A stretch of DNA of 64,000 nt from Ictalurus punctatus (Eukaryota; Chordata; Actinopteri; Siluriformes; Ictaluridae), in the NCBI RefSeq assembly GCF_001660625.3, contig NC_030431.2:16767083-16831082 (forward strand), in the 5' to 3' direction. Position 1 is the first letter of the stretch, and the number at the start of each line of letters is the position of its first letter. Positions 35,763-46,078 of the stretch are shown one piece after another. The position numbers and the translations under genes are program-made. The notes below the pieces were generated by a model that made no database searches, had not been told where the DNA came from, and worked only from the letters and a program-made list of their open reading frames with translations.

Positions 35763-38415
35763 ATCTTGCACAGTATCTCCATGCAGCATCCAGCCAGGTG
35801 TTTATGGTAGACCCAGAGGGACATGATGAAGAAGCAAAATCCATGCATGCAGCCACTAGATTTCAGTAATATTTTTAGCTTGTTATATACTGTACTTACA
35901 AAGATGAGTTACAAATTAGAAAAAAAAAAAGCCTGACTGTGAGAAAAGGCCTACTTCTTTTTGATGTGTTTTCTTGTCACAGGGTATTGAACAGTGAATG
36001 ATATGCTGTGTCCTTGTGTCCTTTTCTATCACTGGATATTTAGTAAATTAAACAAAAAATTTGATTTTGGACCAAACTGTCATCGCTCTCCAGTATCATC
36101 TTGAAATTGTAAAAATTTAGAAATATATTTTGAAAAAATTATGTTCTATCCCTCCTGTTGGTGTTCCAGAGACTTGGCATAGCTCTTGCAGATCTCTGGA
36201 TCCTTAACAATTATTTTCATAAGAATAAAATGACAAGCTTCAAGTCTTTTACATTGTGTAAGTATACTAGTCTTCTCATAAGGTTTTTTTTTTTGTAAAA
36301 AATGCTGTCAAATCCTTACAATGATTTTACTTATTAACTTTTAGTGTCACGTGAGTGAGATATGTAAACACAATAATTACCATATACTACATATATAGAA
36401 AATTAGTAGTAATAGTAATAATGTTTTAATGCTTAATGTTATCCTGTCAATCATTCTGATTCGCTTAACACACTTTTTTCCAAACATTTTGTGTTTTAAG
36501 CACGTAAGGAAAATGGATAATGTTGCCTTTCTAATAATATCCTTAATGTATATGGCCTGTAAAGAGAATGGAGAGCACAATACAGAACATTCGTTTAAAT
36601 TGACTAACAAAGTGGGTCTCTTAAATAAAAAAAAGATTCACAACAACCTTTAGTGTTTGGATTTTGTACTAACATTTGGTAAAAATATGGTTAAAAAGAT
36701 GAACCTTAAAGTAGTTTAAATCACAAGAATGTGTTTTTATTGGTTTTGGGGCCTTTTTTGCTTTATTGGGGTAGGGATAGTAGAGAATTGACAAGGCAAT
36801 ATAGGATAGAAGAGTGGGGGAGTGATCGGGAAAATACCCTATGAGCTGGGAAACGAACCCTTAACAGTAAGAGAGAAGCAATTGATTTGTCACCTTTCTC
36901 TACATTTAGACTCAACAAAGATTTAACAAATAAATAGGTTTTTACATGAAGAATGGCCATGATTTTCTTTATTTACACTGCCTAGAGAGTACTTCAAGAT
37001 GAGAAGAAACTGTCTCAGTAAATGTGACTGGGTGGACATAAAATGGAATGGAGGACAAATTAACCATTCCACAAAACAGGACTGGTACAGATGTGGAGTG
37101 TTTGTCATGCAGGTTGGATTTCCTCATTAAATTGTTTGACATAAAGAAAAACAAAGAGTTTATCTCATAATAAACTCTGACACAGTTCTTATGAATTTGT
37201 GCAGCAGAATGATGATTTACTTCAGTCTTGTAAGAACCCTGGAGTGTACCTAGACAACAAACCAGAATGGAGTGGGTAATTTCAGGTTCAGGCTCTTCAA
37301 TGTTTGTTCAATGTAGATTATGCAAATAGTGTATTGAATATGATTAATGGATTTAGATGTATGTGTTTTGTTTGTTTGTATGTATGGCTGCTGTGGTGAA
37401 ACAATCTCCCATGGACAATAAAAAAACATTACCTTATCTTGTTTTAGGTAGATGGCAAAAGAAGTTTTGTTGGTGCATTTCCAAATATCCCTTGCCATTT
37501 GACTATAAATTCATCCAAGGAGCGCATGGAACATCTGCGACTGACAAATGGCAATGGAACTTCTGAAAACCTCAGGTAATTTATTACTTGAACAAAAATG
37601 CCTGTCATTTAGACTATGGCATAAAGAATAGATTTTTATCACAGAAAAACCACACATGTTGTAACATCATACTAAGAATTAGTATTAAGTAGTAAACATA
37701 TGGTAATGCTATTTACAGTATGTACCATTTGCCAACAGAGCTAACATATAATTGCATGTTTTCAGTATTCAAGAGGGGACATTACTGCTCATTATGTGCT
37801 GCCTCAAAATCTCCAGGTGGTGGTGCAAAAACATTTTGGGTGGGTAATGTAGCAATGGTTATAACATTTTTATGGGCACACCATTTTGTTTAAAAGTGTG
37901 TGTTGAGTGTGTAAGAGAGTGAGTGAATGAAAGCGAGAGACTGAGAGAGAGGGTGAGAGAATGAGAGAGAAACTAATTGATTACTGAGCAATTTGATAAG
38001 ATTACTATGATCATTTTTCACATTGAATGTCACTGCTGCAACAGGTGGTTTCATGTGGCATGTCTTTCTATGTCAGAGAAGCAGTTCAAAAGGGCTCAAA
38101 AGGTTGACTGGAAGTGCTGCCTATGTAAATAATTTTGAATTCCTTTGGCTCCCATCCACAATCTAAACATCCATCCATCCATCCATCCACCTTCTACCGC
38201 TTACTCCTTCAAACATGTACATGAATAAATTAAAAGAAAACAAATAAAAATGTTTGAAATATTAAAACATTTGTTGATCATCATTTCTTTTAATTATTTC
38301 ATTAATAAGACATCTATTTTTTTTGAAGAAAACCATTCAATTCATTACAGGTCATTTTAACCCCCTTAATGCATTCACGGGGGGGTTTTTTTGGTTCATG
38401 CATTGTAGGGTTTAA

Positions 38416-38705
38416 TATCAAAAATCTAAAAGGTGTGTCTCATACCTGACACCTAGATGAACACTTTACAGTTGGTTGTGTGACTGTATGTCATTCCCTT
38501 CAAATGCTATTGAGCTTTAAAAAATGGTATATTTTGTGTATGGGCCCATTCTCCAGTGAAATTCATGTCTAATTTAAATGTGATTTAATAGTTTATTTTG
38601 ATAAATATCAAAAATCTAAAAGGTTTTTCTCATACCTGACACCTAAATGAACACTTTCCAGTTAATTTTGTGACTGCACATCATTCCCTTCAAACGCTAT
38701 ATAAG
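38416..38705 (-). repeat. Right subterminal repeat array (inverted)
   Basis: Two mirrored copies of the subterminal unit share ctgacacctagatgaacact, cattcccttcaaatgctatt and tattttgtgtatgggcccat with the left array. Confidence 0.88.
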
Positions 38706-38720
38706 AATGTATAAGAATGT

Positions 38721-38796
38721 CGTATGTAACTTTAGAGACGGTCCCTTAATTTCCGCATTTCCGCGAATATCGAACGTCCAACCAACTTTATTCCAG
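38721..38796 (-). repeat. Right terminal inverted repeat of the Ulp1-PHD element
   Basis: The complement of the left end with one mismatch in 76 bases. Confidence 0.9.
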
Positions 38797-38797
38797 T

Positions 38798-39789
38798 CTG
38801 TGACTAACAATGTGAAGTTTTTGACACAACCTATGAGAATGACTGCACAAGGGGGGGGAACCCTGTTTACACATATTTTATATTCTCATTCCAATGAAAT
38901 CTTCTTAGCTTTCAAAATACTGATTCTTAGCGAGAAAGTCACAAGCTTTTATTTCGTCCTTATTTCCAAAAAAAAAAAAAAAAACAAAAAAAAACCCACA
39001 ACAGCTCTTTAGAAATGCGAGTCATCTCCCAGCGTTGACCTAAAGGAGTCGATTCGAGGAGTCGACTCGTTTGCAAATGACACATCATCATAGGTATGGG
39101 AACGTTTCTCCGCTGTGTTTGCACAGAATATGGGCGGATAAATGGGAATATGTGGACTGGAGGAAGGAAAAACCTTTGGACCGTTTCCTCTGTCACGGGA
39201 TAGTCAGGCCACCGTAAAGAAAAACATCAAAAAGGTAGGACATCAAGCACCAAGGTTTTGTGCTTTACTTTTACAGCAATTTGGGAAGTAGAACCAGGAG
39301 GATTGCAGAGAAAGCAAAAAGGAGCGAAGAGGAACCTTCAGCTTCTCTTTGGTTTGGATTTGTTTGCTTTGCCAATTTTGTTGACGAATCGAAATTGAAT
39401 TGGTAAGAAAGAGCAACTTTAGAATTTACACCGCTTTTTTAAATGCCTTTAGAATATAAATCAGAAGTTTACTGCCATACTTGAGATGTTTTACTTGCTA
39501 AACTCTTCAATTGTTTCCATCTGTTGTTGCTTTTGGAATAGGCCTGAAAGATTCAAGTGTAAAGAGGGAGCATGCATGGTTATTAAATCTCAGTATTGCT
39601 GAGCTCTTGAAAGACAACCTGGTCACATTTTGAGGTGAATGTCTTGTATTTGTTTGCCCAAAGTTTTCCTCTCTTCAGTAATAGCTTCTTCAAAATGTAT
39701 TAAATATAACACCTTATCCCATACTTAAATGCAACTGGTTTCTTCTTATGGAACAGAACAGGGGACACGTTTTTAAAAATCTCTTAAAA
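38798..39789 (+). promoter_or_regulatory. Upstream and probable 5' untranslated region of tpte
   Basis: A purine-rich run after 39100 ends aaaaacatcaaaaaggtagg at about 39220-39239, a possible donor of a non-coding first exon. The palindrome gagtcgattcgaggagtcgactc lies at about 39048-39068. Transcript evidence would be needed to fix the transcription start. No protein-coding gene is seen. Confidence 0.4.
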
Positions 39790-42700
39790 ATGACATCTGT
39801 GCATTTTAATCCCGGGTTGGATTCCAAAGATGTTAATGGGTGAGTGAACAACATTTAGTGAAATAACTTGAACCTAACCACCACACTGGACCTTTACTCT
39901 TCCCCTCATCTCATTTTCAAACCCAATACACTTCACGCTTCTAAATCTAAGTTTTTGCTCAGCACAAAGTGTGATTACAAAATGTAATGTAGCCCAATCA
40001 GTGATGCCACAGGAATGGGATCTTAAATGACCACGTAAACACTATGCACTGTGCACTTAACTTTAAGAGTCCAGCTGGCTAATGCTGAACCTTAATTGAA
40101 AGCTTTTATAATCGCAATAGGGCTGCATAATCTGCACAGAATTTTGCAGTCATATTTTCCAATCAGTAATTCTGGTGTGCTTTGAAATGAACCCCTAATG
40201 TAACCGGGTTAAAGATTGTCCTGAATTATTTTGAGCTCTCATCTGGAGAGATTGGTCAGGTCGTGTCCCAAGCACACAACAAAATATTGTGGTTTATTAA
40301 ATGGGTCATTTGCATGCTACAAATTTGTATTTGTATTGCAAAGGACAATATTGTTGATGCAGAACTGATATATTGTGCAGCCCTAATACACAGTTATGGG
40401 TCAATCATGTTACTGAGGTGCTACATTACACTCATGCAAGTACTAAATTAAGGGGATTTTTCACAGAAAATCATAAACGGTGCTGAAACACAGTGCTGAT
40501 CCACCTGTAACAAGTTGGATTTAATGGTTTAGTAACAGTCTCTCTTGCTGTTTGTGTTTCTTTCTTTGGTTAGGAACAGTGGGATGGAGGAGGCAGCGGT
40601 TCAAATCGATGACGGAAAAGAGGAGAGTGAGGAACCAAACACCATGTACTAGTAAGAACCTATCCTGCCATCATACAGTTCAAAGAAGAAAATGATGACT
40701 AATGAGTGTGATTCTGTTACTTTTGCTCATTGGCTTCTCACTGTATGCTCATTGTCTTGCAGCCGTGGTAGGAAAACGACAGCTCCTTTTGTGATGTCTT
40801 TTGGTTTTCGGTGAGTGATTATATTCTTCTTATATCATCACTGTATCCCTACTTTGCAGACAAACTCCTTGTACTATTTTAAATCCACCACCATTTTATG
40901 AAATTGACTGTGCTATTAAAAATCTTATTTTCACTGTATGTTGTTCATGTCACTTTTGTAATGTGGATGTTTCTAGTGTCTTTGGCCTGGTGCTCATCCT
41001 TGTGGACATTATTCTGGTCATTGTTGACCTTTCACTGTCACCTGAGAGCCGTAAGAGTGTGGGGACTACTTTGGAGGCCATTTCACTTGTCATCTCCTTC
41101 TTCTTCCTCATTGATGTGCTTCTGCGAATTTATGTAGAAGGGTTAGTATGTGACAGCAAACTGGGAAAATATCTTAGCTTTACATAATACTTTCCACATA
41201 TGAAGATATCTCAGGAAAAGAAAAGAGTGCTGATAAGTCAGAAGGAGTCCGGAAGTGTTGTGGCAGCTGTTTCCTGCCTGACTGTAGTAAATCATGCGGA
41301 AAGAAACTCTGTCCGTTGCTGACTCTGGTTATGCAGTAGGTTGGGAAATGTTAAAGCATTTTCATCACTACAAATCTATTTTAATTTAAATACAAGTTTA
41401 ATTCAATTCAATTCAATTTTATTTGTATAGCGCTTTTTACAATAGACATTGTCTCAAAGCAGCTTTATAGAAATATCAACATGGTATACAGATATTAAAG
41501 GTGCGAATTTATCCCAACTGAGCAAGCCACTGAGTGGCGACGGTGGCAAGGAAAAACTTACTAAGATGTTTTAAGAGGAAGAAACCTTGAGAGGAACCCG
41601 ACTCAGAAGGGAACCCATCCTCATCTGGGTAACAACAGTTAGTGTGAAAAAGTTCATTATGGATTTATATGAAGTCTGTATGGCGTTAGGAGCAGCCGTA
41701 GTTTTAATGTGTGTTCAAGCACTACTCTTCATGTTTCAGATTTAAGGTGTACTTCAGTTCCAAGCTGAACATCATGGATGCCTGCATTGTTCTCATCACT
41801 CTGGTTGTCACTATGATCTACACATTCTCTGATTTCTCAGGAGCAAGCCTTATTCCCAGGTACATAAAAAAAAAAAAAGACTCTGCTGTTTTATTTTTAT
41901 CAGAACCTTTTTGAGTCCTGACTTTGACAATTGAGACTGTCACATTTACCAGGGATCAGTTTGATTTTCATGTCTTGATGATTTGTGTACTGTACAGTGT
42001 AAGTTTTTTGTGAGTTTGTCAGTGCTTTGGGGTGTGCAGTTATTGGAAAATAATCAGTGACAGGGTGGTGTGAAATGGGTGGTTGTTACCACCATAAAAA
42101 GTATTATTTTCCAATAACAACACACCCCAAAGTGTTTTATTTTTCTTACCACAGTAATTTGTCAGCAATTTGAACATCTGTAAAACAAGTTCCTGTTATC
42201 ACATACAGCTGCACTTAACAGCTGTAAACAGTCACTCCCTCATCAGCATTCCTTTTTGCTCTGTCTTGAAGTTAATAAGGCAAAATAATCTAGCTTGTCA
42301 TATTACAGAGATCCATTTCCTGTGGTGGAACAGCTCCACCTCTGACTGTTACAAAGTTCTGACACTGGAGAGTCCTTCCATAAATGTTAAATAAACGTCT
42401 CAGAGAAAACTTAAATCATATTAACAATTATGTTTTTCTCTAAGTAAGAACATGTTTTTAAACCTGTTTACAGTTGTTTTGACTTGCTGTTTTGACTTAT
42501 ATTCACCTTACAGGTCCCTGTGAATTAGCTGTTTCCATAGAAATAGTAATGTATTAGAACAAGAGCATTATTATATATCTTGCAGCAGGCACTACTATCA
42601 GAGCTGCTGTTAGAGACAATTAATCCACACCTTCTGACCCATCAGTTTCAAGAATTCAACAATGCTGTGTTAGTCTGTTGAGCATGTTGATGAATGTGTT

Positions 42701-43907
42701 GCACTCTGCCAACTATCAACAGGTTAGTGACATTCCTGAGGTCTTTGAGAATAATTATCCTAGTGCGTATCTTCCGACTGGCCTCCCAGAAGAAAGAGAT
42801 GGAGAAGGTCACTAGAAGAATGGTGAGAATCTAAATTAGCAAAGGCCTGTTTTTCATTCACATGCTCAGACTTTGTCAAGCTGATCTCTGTTCGGCGTGA
42901 ACTAACATTTATATTTGTTAACCTCTCAGGTATCAGAGAACAAAAGACGGTACCAAAAGGATGGATTTGATTTGGATCTCACATACGTCACAGGTTTATG
43001 TTCATTTATTTCTGTAATTTTTTATTATTTTTTTTAAAGACTGGATCCATTTATGCTTTTGTCTGCCAACATTCATAATGTTTGCTCTTTGCTTTTTCAG
43101 ACAGAGTCATTGCTATGTCCTTCCCCTCATCCGGAAAACAAGCCCTGTACAGGAATCCCATCCGAGTAAGTAAAATGTTGAAGGAAAGTAATGAAAGTAG
43201 TAAATAATAGACTGATGTTAAGGTATAGAGCAAATTGTTGTATCATAAATACCAATTAATCAATGGCATGGCTGCACCATTTAGGAAGTTGTCCGATTCC
43301 TGGACACTAAACATCTGGATCACTACAAAGTTTACAATCTCTGCAGTGAGTGAGTTTTATTAATCTACTGTGCATATAAATTTTACTAAAGGGTGGTGAT
43401 GAACAACATTAAGCCTAATGTTTGTCTTATTCCAGGTGAGAAAGGTTACGATCCAAAACATTTCCATTACAGAGTAGAACGTGTAATGATTGATGACCAT
43501 AACGTGCCATCATTAGAGTGAGTACTCAGTCATGATGTTTAAAATGTCTCCTGTTGCTTTGAGGAGCTACCATTTGAGGTAATTGGTGTGTATTATGTGG
43601 TTCTCAGGGACATGCTGAGATACACCGCCAGTGTTAGGGAGTGGATGGCTGCAGACTCACGCAACACCATTGCTATCCATTGCAAAGGGGGGAAAGGTGA
43701 CACTACACTTTGTGTGGTCCATTTCATTAAGTCTATCACAAAACTCTATAATATGAGATAGCAATCTTATTTAGTACTTGATGATGTATGGAGTGGTTGT
43801 AGCAGGTCAGGTTGAGTAGTCTTTTCTGCTGTGACAGGGCGTACGGGGACAATGGTGTGCACGTGGCTAATTGACAGTGATCAGTTTGAAAGTGCACAGG
43901 TACCGTA

Positions 43908-43946
<39 letters not shown>

Positions 43947-45894
43947 TATAAAGTAAGTTTATTTGGAATTTTAAAAATGTGTCTTTAATTTCGTCTTGCT
44001 TTCATGTTTTGGCAGGACAGCCTGGACTTCTTTGGTGAAAGGCGCACGGATAAAAGCATGAGCTCAAAATTCCAGGGTGTCGAAACTCCGTCTCAGGTCA
44101 GTCGGTCCTTGCCAAGCATTGTGTACATGCTGAGACTGTTTTCACAGTGCAGTTAGTTTAAATGGCTGCCTTTTTGTAACTTTTTGTAGAGCCGTTATGT
44201 TGGATACTATGAGATCATGAAGAGCAAATACAACCGTCAGCTGCCCCCACCAAAAACCTTGAAAATCAAGAGTCTGCGCATTCACTCAATCGCAGGTAAT
44301 CATTAGATATTTATATTTCCTCATATGTGACCTTATGTTTGATTTAGTCCAGATTAGTTAGTAGTACTTGTGTGTTTGCTGTGCAGGTGTTGGAAAGGGC
44401 AATGGCAGTGATCTGAAAGTACGCATCATAGTGAAGAAGGAGCAGGTGTTCCAGTGCATCTGTGCCAAACAGGAGAACTGTGCGGTAATAAAACCCCCTA
44501 AAGGAATGGCATTTAAAAAATTGCTCTGGGTGTGAAGGGTTTTGGTATTTTTCCTAGCTGTGTGCCAGATTGATAGGAATCGCTTGTTATCTGTGCAAGA
44601 AATGGTCTAAGAAATGTTAGACACAAATAAGATCACTTTGTTCACGTTCAGATGTTTACAGTGCTACAGTTTGATCAGGTAGTACTGGTGCTAGAAAAGA
44701 TGTGTTTTAGCTTAAATTAAAATATATTCACACAAATGAAAATATTGTAGCATTGTAATAAAATGTCCATATTGATACTGCTAAAAAGTGTTAATCCTTA
44801 CATTTATTGATTTATAACGTTCGTTTTAATGTTACTTGTTTTTAATCTTTTAATTGTTGTTTTGTAAAATACACAGACAATTAATTAAAAACGTTTGGCC
44901 ATATTGGGAGGATTTTGTCAGATAAATTTTAAATTGCTGGCCTATGATCAAAACCTCAACATATTTTTATTTATTAAAGCCATGGGATTGGCCTTTTCGG
45001 GATTACTTCTGTATGCTAACATTAACGCTAGTTTTATTATAGACCTTTTCTCTTATCTGTGACCCTGAGACAGTTCTAAATATAATGCTGTCTCCAACTT
45101 CATCATGTTCTCTTTCTTTTTGAGGCCTTCTTTTTAATGTTTGTAATAAAACTTGAATAATATCAAAATGAATTTATGACTACCCTTGAGTAGGTAACTC
45201 AGACAGTGAGGAAATGTCAGATGGAAAGCAGTAATGATAACAAATTCTACAATTCACTACATCTACCAATCCTTTTTGGATGTCGCTCACTTGACGCATA
45301 CACGCATCAGTCTTTTACACTTTTACAGCTGTGGAAAATCTTTTCTTTTTTTAGCACTGGATATATTTCAAATGTATTTTTTATTTCAGATTTGTCATTT
45401 GTATATGACGTTCATATATTTTCCCAGCTGTTCCCTGACGTTGGAAACAATACAGTGGTGATCAGTTTACAGGACGGCCCACTGGTTTGTGGCGATGTGA
45501 AAGTTATGTTTGAATCTAGTGCTGTAAGTCAGCTGTCAATTTTGATGAGATATGTAAAAATAAATGTTTTTTTTTTTTTTTTTTTTTAGATTTAACCATG
45601 CTTGTCACTTTCCTCTCTGCCCAGGGCCTTCCAAAGGGATATGAAGACTGTCCATTTTTCTTCTGGTTCAACACTTCATTTATAGAGAACAACAGGTAGG
45701 ACATTTACACTAGAGTCTAAACAAATGAGAATCCTCTGCCACTGGATGCTCTCAGGCATTACAACTGTTTAAACCCCACAAATTTTTTTTAAATTTTAGC
45801 GTAGCATTTTCTTATTGGCTTTTACCATTTTGTATTCGTCTTTTTTTTTTTTTTTTATGTTTTGTTTTTTATTTTCTTGATATTAAAAATAAAG

Positions 45895-45929
<35 letters not shown>

Positions 45930-46078
45930 AGATGTTGTTTTCTTCATAAGTTCTAAAGTTCTGATCTCAATACAGGCTGTACCTGTCGAGGGAGGAGCTG
46001 GACAACCCACACAAATCCAAGACCTGGGACATCTATAAAGAGGACTTTGGGGTGACGGTGTCATTCAGTGACCCCTGA
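39790..46078 (+). CDS. tpte: Voltage-sensing phosphoinositide phosphatase (TPTE/VSP)
   Basis: Exons: 39790-39839, 40574-40651, 40763-40810, 40977-41141, 41740-41859, 42723-42822, 42930-42993, 43101-43165, 43285-43345, 43436-43517, 43608-43696, 43838-43899, 44016-44096, 44190-44295, 44387-44484, 45428-45523, 45625-45695, 45976-46078. All phases match, giving 512 residues. The voltage sensor S1-S4 is at about 60-175; S4 has Arg at 160, 163, 169 and 172 with Ile at 166. Next come a basic linker (RRMVSENKRRYQK), a PTEN-like catalytic domain with HCKGGKGRTG (Cys303, Arg309) and a C2 domain (about 375-512; GPLVCGDVKV, CPFFFWFNTSF). Membrane depolarisation drives dephosphorylation of PI(4,5)P2 and PIP3 in this family. 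The catalytic residues are intact, unlike human TPTE. Confidence 0.96.
41400..41650 (+). repeat. Dispersed repeat ('ttgtatagcgctttttac' family)
   Basis: The best copy in the window. It opens with (AATTC)n, then ttttatttgtatagcgcttt, attgtctcaaagcagcttta, and later gaggaagaaaccttgagagg and gggaacccatcctcatctgg. It is non-coding and lies in tpte intron 4. The form suggests the 3' end of a retroposon. Confidence 0.8.
42020..42136. mobile_element. 117 bp palindromic miniature element in tpte intron 5
   Basis: Left gctttggggtgtgcagttat plus tggaaaataat pairs with right attattttccaataacaaca plus caccccaaag. The loop is only about 45 bp, so the transcript could form a long hairpin. The superfamily is unknown. 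Confidence 0.75.
43911..43943. repeat. Poly(T) run in tpte intron 12
   Basis: Thirty-three T residues directly after the exon 12 donor region. Confidence 0.9.

Larger units (their letters stand above)
34100..38132 (+). pseudogene. Ulp1/SENP-like cysteine protease with PHD finger, broken
   Basis: Exons: 34100-34234 (basic N-terminus, PKRHKTKQ), 34317-34450, 34645-34779, 34999-35067, 35774-35865, 36986-37112, about 37452-37575, about 37767-37830, about 38025-38132. Phases agree at most borders. Protease motifs in order: HSELKTLHPHKWLVGE, FILDHYTASVILHGER, ISFLNVNGNH (catalytic His), VFMVDPEG (Asp), then KQDWYRCGVFV (Gln and Cys). The C-terminal PHD pattern is CSLC … CHCCNRWFHVAC … CCLC. Lesions: exon 2 is 134 nt with a frame change near 34385-34405, a TAG ends exon 4 at 35065-35067, and a frameshift falls near 37465-37475. 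The acceptor of the last exon is unclear. The family cleaves SUMO or similar modifiers. This copy cannot make the full protein as read. Confidence 0.75.
33587..38797 (+). mobile_element. 5.2 kb element with long inverted ends and a Ulp1-PHD gene
   Basis: The inverted ends (33588-33663 and 38721-38796) match at 75 of 76 positions. Inside each end are copies of a 165-190 bp subterminal repeat, three on the left and two on the right, in mirrored orientation. The interior carries one spliced but broken gene (34100-38132) for a Ulp1/SENP-like protease with a PHD finger. Three other repeats have inserted within it (34808-34935, 35237-35503, 38167-38208), plus a (TA)n array at 35699-35759. No transposase is recognised and no clear target duplication is seen. 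Zisupton/KDZ-type fish elements are one known group linked to Ulp1 proteases, but I cannot assign the superfamily. It lies between fgl1 and tpte. Confidence 0.75.

Noticed and set aside
37919..37975. Purine-rich GAGAGA stretch as a CRISPR-like or regulatory array
   Set aside because: It is simple low-complexity sequence, with no spacer structure.
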